NCBI GenBank assembly: GCA_946699065.1 | Contig: CAMPDV010000279.1 | Span: 62,001-126,000, forward strand | Direction of reading: 5' to 3' | DNA: 64,000 nt | Source of the DNA: Loxodes magnus | Lineage: Eukaryota; Ciliophora; Karyorelictea; Loxodida; Loxodidae | Shown here: positions 12,191 to 22,097 of the stretch, piece by piece | How positions within the stretch are numbered: the stretch's first letter is position 1 | How the letters are laid out: each line of letters starts with the position of its first letter | Made by a program: the position numbers and the translations under genes | Notes under the pieces: model-generated | Told to the model about the DNA's origin: nothing | Databases searched by the model: none | Seen by the model: only the letters and a program-made list of their open reading frames with translations

Positions 12191-12585
12191 AACTATAATT
12201 TACTTTAGTTTTAGCTTGTTTCATAATAGCAGGATCTATAATTCACACAGCTAAGATAAGATTTTCTAAAATTATAAAAGCAATATTATAGAAAATTTCA
12301 GTTCTCTGACTAATCATGCTCAACATAGCGAAACTTAAGAAATAAATATAAAATAGTAAATTGATGAATTAACTAGAATTAGAAGGAAAAAGACTAAGAA
12401 ACTTAGAACTTATGCAGAGAAGACTAAAAAAGTATCAAATTTAATTGCAAGTGAATAAAAGAATTGCTAAGTAAGTAGATTAAAGATGAAATCTATATTA
12501 AAAGATAGTAAATTTAAATAAATAAATAGAAATAAAAGATTAGAAAGCATTAATAATGTAGTAATTATAAAGAACAGAGTTAAAG
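12191..12585 (+). mobile_element. ORF1-like coiled-coil fragment
   Basis: Downstream of the element B leader, the plus frame gives a Leu/Lys/Gln heptad run (LRNLELMQRRLKKYQIQLQV, then IVNLNKQIEIKDQKAL). This fits the coiled-coil part of a LINE ORF1. It is cut at about 12,585 by the 3' end of an oppositely oriented zinc-knuckle ORF, so it is truncated. Confidence 0.4.
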
Positions 12586-13434
12586 TTAAAAAGCTTTGTT
12601 AAAGCCTTAGTAGTCAGCCATCTGACCTATTCTATCAGCTTGTCTCTATTAGTTTGTCTTGAATTCCTACTAGGCTTAGTTAGGCGGTGTAGCACTTCAT
12701 TAGTGCACCATCCTTTAATATTCGGAATACTTTTCATCTTGCATGTAGCGTTCCTAATCATTTATCCAAGGATTAAGATTTGAATTAAAGAATTTTTTTC
12801 TATAAATTATTCCGCTTTATGTTGGATATATCCTAAATAGTTTTCTAAAAATATCTTATTTATTCTTTCTTTAAATTTCGCTTAGTTAGTAGCAGTATTT
12901 TCATTGGTATTATTTATTGCACACGTAGCATTTTATTCTTCTTTTAAACTATTATTCCTGTAACACTTATTTAATTTAAATTTACTACTTATTTTAAATA
13001 AACGTTTACTATTTATTTTAATTTAAGGCTTCATTTTCTATTTCCATAGGATCTGATTAATTCTGTTAAAACGAAAATGGCGTTACCTAAATTTATTATT
13101 AAATTTAAAGAATTCTTAGTTCCAGTTTTTTTTCTATTTCTTATGATGATTAATATTGTTTCTCAAGTAAAGACGTTATTAGTTTTTCTAATTTTTCTAC
13201 TTTATCAGTGAGGTATCTATTTTTAAACATAAACTCTTTTAATGACTTAGATAATATTTCTATTTGAGTTTGTGTCGGAAGTTTTTTTAATTCTGGATTT
13301 CCAAGTGGTTAATGTTCGTCATATCAGTCATATTTCTCACTTTCACTCATTGTAATTATTTCGCTTTTTTATTTTTTAGAGAATTTTCCTGTTTAAATGT
13401 TTTGTTCAAAGTTCTGTTATTTCTTAGAAGCCAT
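12586..13434 (-). CDS. Repeat-family coiled-coil/zinc-knuckle ORF, copy 2 (looks whole)
   Basis: 849 nt from ATG 13,434 to TAA 12,588-12,586 (282 aa). N-terminus MASKKQQNFEQ, acidic patch, coiled coil (DKVEKLEKLITSLLEKQY), Gln-rich linker, then a Cys cluster (KCYVCNK, then WKYC) that aligns with the CX2CX3HX4C knuckle of copy 3, where the histidine is retained. The C-terminal 90 residues are conserved in all copies and match nothing I recognise. The same TAA ends copies 2 and 3, supporting TAA as a real stop here. Likely a gag/ORF1-like RNA-binding protein of a retroelement; no polymerase lies next to it. Confidence 0.55.
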
Positions 13435-14570
13435 TTTATATATTTAATAAAAAAGGTTTTATTCTAAAACTTTATCAATATTTTTTATTAGCAAAATATT
13501 TAATTCTTTTCTTTAAAAAATATTTCAAAATTTAATTAGATTTCAAAGAATTTTTTTGTATTTTGATTAATTTTAACTCTTTATTTTTATACACAAAGTA
13601 AAAATTTTAGTCCATCCTCAAAATCTTATCTAATCTAGAATACAGAATAAAAATAGAATTTTAATTTTATACTTTTTTATATATTTATTTTTCAAAATCC
13701 ATTTATTAAAATTTAAAAATTTCATGGATATCTAAATTATAAATTGCATTAATATAATTTTATTTTTTAATTAAAAAATATTAAATATTAAAATCAAAAT
13801 AATGTTTTCATTTTTAATTCTGATGCTTTCTAGAATTAAAAAATAAAATTTTTAACTTTATATAGAAAAATTTATCTCTTATCCTTATTTTTTTTATTTT
13901 TCTAATAATAAAACTTACTAAAACATTTTTGGATTTTCTTTATATGATTTAGCTTTTAACGAACTTAAAAATAATTTATAAGATTAAATAATAAATTAAG
14001 CTTTATAACTTGTTAAATATCTTAAAATTAAATTAAAATATAAATAAAATTTATTTTATTTTATAAAACAATTTAAAATAATAAAAAGTTATCTATTTCC
14101 TTTTAAAATTTATAAAAATTAATTTTTAATTCTATCATATCTTATACTGTAAAATGCTTTGTAAAAAGGTTAATAAAATTGTGCAAAATTCTTAGTTAAT
14201 TAAAGATAAAATTAAATTATTTATTTTTTTACTTTTACTTAAATGTTTTAACTGATTAATATTTTTACTTCAAACGTTTAAAAGATTTAAAAATTTATCT
14301 TTAAAATTTAATTTTTTTTTAATTTAAAAACTATCTTATTCTCTAATTTATTTTATATACCTAGCAAAATTACGATTATAAAGTCTTGATTTATATTTTA
14401 GCGATCTTTGATATAAAGTTACTAAATCTTAAAAGATATTTATACTTAACTATAATCTTAAAATCTTATATAAAGATTTTAACTTTTAATTGCTTAATAT
14501 CCTCTGAAACTTTTATTCATAATTTAAATGCAAGTAGATTTTACCTAATTATAATAATTAACTTTTTTAC
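13435..14570. other. AT-rich intergenic stretch, nothing recognised
   Basis: Extremely A/T-rich with long homopolymer runs. No domain, repeat copy or RNA signal seen. It lies downstream of the minus-strand WD40 gene. Confidence 0.4.
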
Positions 14571-15444
14571 CTATGAAATTTTAAATCTTAATAGTTTTAA
14601 TCTTCTCTCTCAATTTTCTATTTTCCATTTTCTCAAAATTTCGTCCTATGCTCCTGATATTATCCATTTATTATCCTTACTCTATGCTATAGATCTTATA
14701 CTTTCTTCATGATCTTAAAGAGTCTAGATGTATTCACTTGTCGTAAAGCTCCATATCTTAATTGATATATCTCATGATCCAGAAATTATAAAACTTGAGT
14801 CATTACTAATTTAGACATTTGATACTGTTCCAGAATGGCAAGTGAGAGTTCGAATAATAGGACCAGTTGAAAATTCCCATATCTTTATCGTATTATCATA
14901 GTTTCCCGATACGATTCATTTCTGATCTCTTGAAATCGCTATAGAAATTACATAATTCATATGTCCTAACAAAATACTCTTTAACTAGCAACTCGTAAAA
15001 TCTCATATTTTAATCTTCTTATTCCAACTTCCAGATACGATCCATTTCTGATCCCTTGATATCGCTACTGAGTTTACATAACTTGCATGTCCCTACAAAG
15101 TACACTTTACCAACAATTTGTAAAATCCCATGTAATTATTGTCTTATCATCACTTCCCAACATGATTCATTTCTGGTCACTTGATATCACTACAGATTTC
15201 ACAGATTTCGTATGTTTTTACAAAATACTCTGTAACTAACAAGTTGTAAAGTCCCATATCTTTTTTGTACTATCATCACTTCCCGATGCGATAAAATCGT
15301 TTTCACTTGATATCACTATTGATAATGCATAATACATATTACCTTGCAACATTTAGTCTAAATATTAAGAATTACCTTGATTTTAATCGTAGTTAACTAT
15401 TTTCACAAGTTTTTTTAAAAAACACAAATTGGCTAAGATTTCAT
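14571..15444 (-). pseudogene. WD40-repeat protein, copy 1 (one frame break)
   Basis: At least six WD40 blades on the minus strand, each ending in a W-D/E/S-F unit (KKIWDFTTC, IITWDFTNC, IKIWEFSTG, IKIWSFTTS) after SxDxKWIxSG strands. Trp occurs as both TGG and TGA at equivalent positions, and Gln as TAG/TAA. A GT-AG intron of 18 nt (15,375-15,358) matches the position of the 20-nt intron in copy 2; both follow N-Y-D-Q-x-Q. A single-base frame change near 15,100, in the third blade, separates otherwise good frames. This is a pseudogene or a base-calling error. The candidate ATG at 15,444 is not in frame with the first exon segment, so a further intron or another start is likely. WD40 propellers are scaffolds; the specific role is unknown. 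Confidence 0.7.
15358..15375 (-). other. 18-nt GT-AG intron in WD40 copy 1
   Basis: GTAATTCTTAATATTTAG on the minus strand. Removing it joins NYDQNQ-D to QMLQG, aligning with NYDQGQ-D and QVLTG in copy 2, where a 20-nt intron lies at exactly the same codon phase. Conservation of site but not sequence or length supports a true intron. Confidence 0.65.
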
Positions 15445-15482
15445 CTTTAAAAGAAGAAGCTTAATTTTGCCTAAGGAATATT

Positions 15483-15795
15483 TTAATTAATTTCAACTAT
15501 AAAAGTTTTTGTACCGGAAACTCCTTTCCGATTGCACGACCCGACGCTCTCTTTTTATGGAATAAAGGGGATATCCTGTTGTGCTCCAGGCACAGCTGCT
15601 AGGGAGCTCCATCGCTATGAGCAGTAGGCTTCAAGCTCCTACCAAGAGCGGATAATCTCAAAGACAGCGTTCCCTTCAGAAAATGACTCTGACCATGGAC
15701 TTTCTCAGAGACAGGAAAGGAACTTGTTCCTAGCCATAAAACCAGAAAGTTTAGCCACGAAGGTCATTCTCAGGTTCCACCATCTTTTCAATTAT
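15483..15795 (+). ncRNA. GC-rich structured element A, copy 1 (RNA gene or SINE)
   Basis: About 310 bp of much higher G/C than its surroundings, bounded by TTAATTTCAACT and CACCATCTTTTCAATTAT in three copies. It has a perfect stem CGGAAA-CTCC-TTTCCG at 15,515-15,530 and a second stem TGTGC/GCACA at 15,580-15,594. Smaller pairs follow (GCT-ATG-AGC, GGC-TTCAA-GCT). In copy 3 both main stems have different bases yet pair perfectly. TGGAATAAAGGGG resembles a Pol III A box, GCTTCAAGCTCC a B box, and the TCTTTT end a Pol III terminator. It lies just upstream of, and divergent from, the WD40 gene. It is not a tRNA, 5S or recognisable SRP/RNase P RNA by eye. Confidence 0.6.
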
Positions 15796-17220
15796 CCTAG
15801 GGAATATTTTCGTTATCTTAAAATTTTTCTTAAAAAATACTTTTAATAAATAATTTTCTTTATTTTCCAATTTTTGTTTAATAACTTACTTAAATAGTTG
15901 TTTAATTATAGTAACTTACCTTATGAATAGAAAATAACCTTTCTGACTTATCTTCTATACAATAAAATATTTAAATTATTAATTTATTAATTATGCTTAT
16001 AAATACCTTATTATTTAAATATCATTTTTTATTTTTTTAATTAGTTTAAGTATAAAAATATTCTGATTGCTTTTAAGTCTAATATTTAGTATCAACTTCT
16101 AATCGATTTGCGTAGATAAAAAATATTTTAGTCAAGGGATTTAAAGAGAGTTTTGGTTTAATTACTTAAAGATAAATTCTCGATTTTGGAAAAAAGTAAT
16201 GAATGTTGAAGTAAAATTTTTCAAATGATTATGATTAATAAATTTAAGAACATTCAGTTAGTAAAAAGTTAAATCCAAAATTAAATAGGAACTATCTTAA
16301 ATAATAATCTAAATAAAGAGAAATTTGTATCATGCCAGTATATTTGTAGTGCAAGTAAGAAGAACTAAAATTAAGATAATTAAAGTAAATAAGATACCTA
16401 TTAGATAATTTAATTAAAAAATATATCTCACATTAATTAGAATTTTAACTCAACTAATAGATATTTGCTAAATTAATATACTTTTAATAGAAAGCAATAT
16501 TTAGCAAATTCTCCATTTTTGTTTTGACGTATGAAGAGTGTTTTATAAGAGTATATTTATTGTTTATTAGTATAAATAATAAAAATTTATAAGAAGATTA
16601 TATGTTTTTAGAGTAAATATAAAGGTAATTTTTAGCAGAAACTTTAAAAAATTTAATAGGAATGTTTAGTTATTATAATATGCTTTTTATAATAGGCTTT
16701 AGAATCATGTCTATCTATTTTTTAATATTCCATTTTACTGAAGTTAGTTATAAAAGATTTGTGTTTTCTTAAATTTTGAAAATTAAAGAAACTTAATTTG
16801 ATTTACTAGCATAAGATATTTAATTTTTTATTTCCAGCACATTTAAGCATTATATAAGTAAAAAGATTTAAATTTATTAAGTAAATTATGCTTATCCTAA
16901 TTTTTAATTACTTAAAGCATTGGTAACTTAATCTTTTCACTCTAAATCTAGATTTCTTTACTATAATATTTTAGCAATGTTTTATTATAAATTTAAAAAG
17001 AAATGAAGTTAGTTTATTTTAATTTATATATTATTTATTTATAATTAGCATTTTTTAATTTTAAAGTTATATAGTTTTTAAATTACTAACTACTAATCTT
17101 AATTTAGTTTATAATTTAAATATATTCGCAAAGCTATTTGAAGCTTATATAACTTTATTACTTGCTTAATTGTTTTAATTTAAATCTTTATTAATTATTT
17201 AAAAGTTTAGAACGTAACCT
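15796..17220. other. AT-rich intergenic stretch, nothing recognised
   Basis: A/T-rich, no domain or repeat copy recognised on either strand. Confidence 0.4.
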
Positions 17221-17224
17221 TCAT

Positions 17225-18767
17225 GATGGAAACTAATAATAATAATAATAATATACTTAAAGTTAGTAGAGTTTTGCATTCTCTGGAATTGCAACCAGTT
17301 CCTGCTGACAGTTTTTTTAGCGTGGGTGTGATCCACGACCTTTTTATTAAGTGGAAGGTTACCACTGTAACCATTCAAGTGGTCTTGCAAAAAGCTTTTA
17401 TTTGTAGATCCCTGTTGGAGTTATTCATAGTTTATTGAGTTGTCTCCATGTTCTTTTCTGCTCTTATTCGTTTATTTTCTTTCATTATCAACAGTTTTTT
17501 AAAATATGTTGATTTGATTTGCAACATCAACAAAGTTTGTATTATTGTCTTTATTTCGTTCTTTTTTATGATAATTTATTTTCTATATTTTCTAATCTTT
17601 TAATGAAACTTGCAGCAATCATTTCTTTTTCTGGATTCAATTCTGTTTTTAATTCTATTGGTATTTTTCTATTTCCATTTTCGTGTCATATTTAAAGTTT
17701 TATTGTGACTAAGTTCAGAGTTGTTCTTCCGTTATCAAATTGCTTTGAATGAGCTGTCTTCTGAGTATTAATAATTCGTTGTTTTAATCCTCTATGCTAT
17801 TCATTAATTCCCTTATTTTTTCTCCTTAGTTATAAGCTATTTCTTCATACTTTGAAATTAATTTTTACATTTGATCTAGTTAAATTTAAAGTTTTTGATC
17901 AGATTCGTTCTTAGGTTATCTTATCTCTATAGATCCTACCATCACTTTACCTTCTGATGACGAACTTGACTCCTCTCGTTGCTATTGTTTTTTCTAAATT
18001 TCTTTTGCCGCTTTTCTCTTTAGGTTTTTAAGTTAATTCTTTGAGAGTCGAAGAGATTAATCCATTTTTTTTATCCACGAATTAGAGTTTTTAAAAGGTT
18101 TTTTATCCTAAATAAGTTTTGTAGACAAATTTTTTCTGGTTTCTCTGGATCGTAAATTCTTATTATTTTCTTGTTTTCTCCTTTCGTTAATTATCGTAAG
18201 TCAGAACAGTACTATCATCTTTCGAATCGACTCAGTGCATCCGTAATCTTTGGAGCTTCTAAGTATGGTTAAAATATTTTTTTAATATAATCTTTCATTT
18301 GGCATACAGTAAATCTTAAATAAGTTTTAAGTACCTTTTTCTATTGCTCAGTCTAACTTTTATTAAAGTTTGTAACTATTTTTTTATTTTGTGACCATAT
18401 TTTTTGCAGTATCAGCATTTATTTTTTCTCTTTTATATGAAGATCCAGGAAGACCTTTTTTATCTTGATTCTGTATTAATTAATTTGTTAATCTATATTT
18501 TTCCAATTGATTAAATCTCTGATGCAAATAGTGTCTTAGCTTCTTTCGATTGTATTGAATAAATTTCCATCTATTAGGAGAGAGGCTATTAATTAATTAT
18601 TGTTTGAGATTCTATTAATTGATCAATTTTTTGATAGTTATCATAAGAGATTAAGTTATTTACTTTAGATCTTAAACTTCTTTTGTTATTTACTAATAGT
18701 CCAGTTGTAGCATGTCTGGTTAATTATTGGGTAGTGTTAAAGAAGTCTGTTATTTCTTAGGAGCCAT
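17225..18767 (-). CDS. ORF1-like Lys/Gln-rich protein of a retroelement (MAPKKQ start)
   Basis: From ATG 18,767 (MAPKKQQTSLTLPNN) one protein-like frame continues for about 500 codons: LDYQQITKEVQDLKQI, FNQLEKYRLTNQLIQ, SSSSSEGKVMVGSIE, a coiled coil (KLISKYEEIAYNQ, KIRELMNSIEDQNNELLIL), then Asn/Gln-rich sequence. Near the end, KAFCKTTW and LSAGTGCNSRECK align with the knuckle and tail of the ORF at 4239-5168. Both then run into (ATT)n. The ATG context ATGGCTCCTAAGAAATAA resembles the MASKKQ family but the rest differs. Inferred to be an RNA-binding ORF1; the last part needs a frame change, so it may be decayed. Confidence 0.45.
17226..17262 (-). repeat. (ATT)n tail of ORF1-type unit
   Basis: A TAA/ATT triplet run directly after the C-terminal sequence shared with the 4.2-5.2 kb ORF. 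Interpreted as the element's 3' microsatellite tail. Confidence 0.5.
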
Positions 18768-18929
18768 TTTATTTGATATATAATAAATAAATTATAGATG
18801 CTTATAGAATGTTATTTATATAGCTTACTATATTTAATTAAACCTTTATTTTCTATTTAATACTTATTTAATAAAAATTATATTAGAAGAACTTATAAAA
18901 ATACTAACTCCTACAAATTAAAATAAAGC

Positions 18930-19735
18930 GGATCTCTTCCATTAAAAGACAAAAAAGAATTTAGATAAAAATTCAGAACAGAAAAGTTAACATAGCTCTC
19001 AACACTCCATTGAAAACGGAAATAAGAGACCACTCAACTGAATCGATAAAAATAATAACGAAGAAATAAAAAATAAACGAAGAAGGTAAAGTACGATAAT
19101 TCAATATAGATCCTATTACCTTTTATTTAGACAATACTGAAATAGAATAAATGGACTCTTAGTAGATGAAACAGCTGATTCATAAACTTATTAGAAACAT
19201 AAAAAAACTCAAAGAGGAATAAAAATCCCAGAAAGAAGAGATGTTTGTATTAAGTCAGGATTTGATAAATCATGAAGATGATGATGAAGTCTATATGGTA
19301 GACCGAAGAGCTAAAGTCGTAGTTTATGAGCAAATGACAAGTTTAGAGAAAGATATTTGAACAATGCAAGAGCAAACGAGAAAAACTGAGTGAAATTAGA
19401 TTCAAAACTCAAATTAATAGAAAAAAATCTGTAGAACTTTCATAAGGAACTCCAATGGAAATAGAGAAACAAGAAAAGACATTTCCTAGAGTAAGAAAAA
19501 GATGCTATATTTGCATCAGCACTTGACATTTATGACGGAAATGTCCCCAATAGAAATAAATAAGAATGAATATCTGAAGAAATGTTAGCTAATAGCAACT
19601 GAAGTACCGAGCAATCAACTCGGATTATTCAAAAGAGAGAAGTCAAGGAAAAAGAGCAATGCAAGAATTGACATGCAGGAACGGAGATATTATACTTTTA
19701 AAATTTCATTTAAGCATGAAGGTGAACAGTTATTT
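18930..19735 (+). mobile_element. ORF1-like coiled-coil, CCHC-knuckle fragment
   Basis: Divergent from the ORF at 18,767. The frame gives a coiled coil (LIRNIKKLKEEQKSQKEEMF, then SLEKDI) and a perfect CX2CX4HX4C knuckle at 19,503-19,544 (CYICISTWHLWRKC, both W residues being TGA), preceded by the basic run RVRKR. The knuckle is of the same type as CFCCGSVWHFYRKC at 4866. The frame shifts at least once in the coiled coil, so it looks decayed. Probably ORF1 of a non-LTR element. Confidence 0.5.
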
Positions 19736-19904
19736 TAATTTAATGATTAATAGCAATTTAAGAAATTTTAATAAGTTCTTTATACTTAAACAAATAAAGA
19801 AATAATTAATTTTATTATGAATTTGTTATATAAATTCTCTATTAAAAATCAAAATTATAAAGTTGTTATATATATTAGTAAAATTAAATTAAAATATTAA
19901 GTTA

Positions 19905-21404
19905 TTATATTTTTTTACCTTTATCCCAATTTTGCTCTTCTTTTCTTCCATCTGCATAATAATGAGTTCCTTTCCCATACTTAAGACCTTCTACAAAATG
20001 ACCTTCATAATGAGATCCATCATAATATTTTTCAACTCCATACCCATGACTCTTCCCTTTGAAGTACTCTCCCTCATATATTTCTCCATCTGCATAATAG
20101 TAAGTTCCCTTTCCTTACTTAAGATTTTCTACAAATTAACCTTCATATCAATCTCCAAAGTTATACTTATAAACTCCATATCCATGTCTCTTTTCTTTGA
20201 AAAACTCCCCATCATATATTGCTCCATCTGCATAATAGTAAGTTCCTTTTCCTTACTTAAGACCTTCTTCTCATTAACCTTCATATCGAGATCCATCCTT
20301 ATACTTATAAACTCCTTATCCATGCCTCTTGTCTTTGAACCATTCGCCCTCATATATTGCTCCACTTGCATAATAGTAAGTTCCCTTTCCTTACCTACAA
20401 TCTTCTATATATTAACCTTCATATCGATCTCCATTGTTATACTTCTCAACTCCGTATCCATCTTTCTTTCCATTTCTCTTCTCTCCATCATATCCTATCT
20501 CATTTTCTTGTACTTTCTCTTCCTAATTTGTTCCTACTTCCTTTTACTCTTCTATTTCGATCTCCTTCACATTACTCTTTAATATCTCCTACATGCTCAT
20601 CTCTTACTTTATCTTCTCTAACTTCTACAATGACGTTTCTAAACTCATTCTTTGATCTGCTTCTTATTTTCAACTCTCCCTTATTATCTCCTCTATCACA
20701 CAATTCTCAGGTATTTCCTCTCTTTCACCTCTCTTTATCCCTTCTCGTAACTCTCCTTCCTCTACTTCTTCGAAAGGTATTTTTCTTGTCACTATCTCCC
20801 ATAAAACAACTCCATAAGCATATATGTCAGAAAAGAAACTATACTTTGGTCTCATTCCAAATAACTCAGGAGCCATCCATCTTATTGTTCCAACCTTTTT
20901 ATTTGTACTCGAGGATTTAGAAGCTGATTTGACTTTAGATAATCCGAAATCACTTATTTTAACATTCTTACTTTGATTTAGGAGTATATTCTCGCTTTTT
21001 AAATCCCTATGAACTACGTTGTTAGAATGTAAGTAAAATATACCCGCTGCTATTTGCTGAGCTATTTCTAATTTCAGTACTAAACTTATATCTTATTTAC
21101 TATGGAGAAATTACATAAGAGAACATTACATTAATTCCACTATAATTCTTGTTGGCTCTAGACTATATCCATAGAATTATATAATGTTAGGATGTTTTAA
21201 ATTTTGCATTATTTAAATCTCTTTGTTGAATTCTCATTCAGTATCTTCATTCAACTTCCTTTGAAAGAAATCTTTAATAGCTACATTTGTAAATTTATTT
21301 CATTTTCCTTAGTAGACTGTACCATAAGCTCCATGTCCAATTTCTTTTTCAATTTATAATGTCGATGATTCTATTTTAATATTAAAGCTTATACTACTTT
21401 CCAT
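19905..21404 (-). CDS. Protein kinase with C-terminal MORN repeats
   Basis: Intact: ATG 21,404 to TAA 19,905 (499 aa), followed by a second TAA. Kinase domain at residues about 18-280: G-loop IGHGAYGTVYQG, VAIK lysine, HRDLKSEN catalytic loop, DFGLSK, then GTIRWMAPEL and DIYAYGVVLWEI, and an RES(W)KQEADQR C-lobe end. These motifs place it with TKL-type Ser/Thr or dual-specificity kinases. A Glu/Lys-rich linker (about 290-335) leads to roughly seven MORN units (YEGEWFKDKRHGQGVYKYKD, YYYADGAIYDGEFF), ending GRKEEQNWDKGKKI. MORN repeats usually bind membrane phospholipids or scaffold cortical structures, so membrane or cortex targeting of the kinase is inferred. TAA/TAG encode Gln and TGA Trp throughout (GKWNKF, ESWKQ, GDWYEG). 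No intron seen. Confidence 0.9.
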
Positions 21405-21699
21405 CCTTATTAAATTATAAAAATCTGTTAATCTTTATAAAAATAAATTATAGTATAAATTAAAATTGACTAATCAAAATTGATAAATCAAAAAGCTATA
21501 AAGCTAGTTTTCAATAATTAACGTATATTGAAAATTATCTTAAGGTATTCTTAAATATTTGTTTCAGATTTAATTTACTAAAATACATTTTAAAAATTGC
21601 TACTATTTTTTGCTTTTTTAAATGTTCTTAATCTATCTTCAAATCTTAATAATTTCAAGATGTCTATATTATATGTTAAATTTAACAAAATTAAAAAAT

Positions 21700-22097
21700 A
21701 TATAAAATGGATGTCGGCTGCATTCTGGAGAACTAGTAGTTATCTGGTGCAGTGTATACTGCATTGTGAGTTATCTCGCACTAGATGCCACCACGGGGAA
21801 GGGTGGATAAACTCCGTTGAGACATGCTTAACTTACCCCGAGGGTTCTCGCTAGCAGTATGAAAGTTTTACTGGCGGGTCCTCTAGTTAATGACTTAATA
21901 ACTAATTCTTATTTGTACTTTATTCAAGAAGAATGGAACATTTGATTCAAGACTTGTGAATGATGTTTAGTAAATAGATTCTCCATTAAGAGAAGCTGAT
22001 GTGACTTATTGGACTACAAGAATTTTAAGAAGAAACATGAGAACATTTTTCCTAATATTAAATATTAATATTGAAAGAGCTCATGATCCAGAAATTA
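21700..22097 (+). mobile_element. Element B copy 3 and start of ORF1, abutting LINE copy 1
   Basis: Leader at 21,700-21,895 contains a hairpin TGCAGT-GTAT-ACTGCA and a second CCACC/GGTGG pair around ACGGGGAA. It shares long blocks with 12,005-12,190 and 8345-8165. From about 21,935 the frame MEHLIQDLWMMFSKQILH, then EKLMWLIGLQE, matches the minus-strand copy near 8.1 kb. Ends in a 23-bp stretch identical to part of the WD40 gene at 14,771-14,793, right where the long LINE repeat begins. Confidence 0.5.

Noticed and set aside
15483-15795. Element A as SRP RNA, RNase P RNA or a riboswitch
   Set aside because: The diagnostic motifs (SRP helix 8 GGAAG/GNAR core, P4 of RNase P, thi-box CTGAGA) are absent; only size and possible Pol III boxes agree.
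17239-17262. (TAA)n as a telomeric or regulatory repeat
   Set aside because: Ciliate telomeres are G/C-containing (CCCCAA or CCCTAA type); this is an ATT tail of an ORF1 unit.
19932-20920. Plus-strand Ser/Leu/Ile-rich open frames of 187-216 codons
   Set aside because: Antisense shadow of the kinase-MORN gene, whose motifs are complete on the minus strand.
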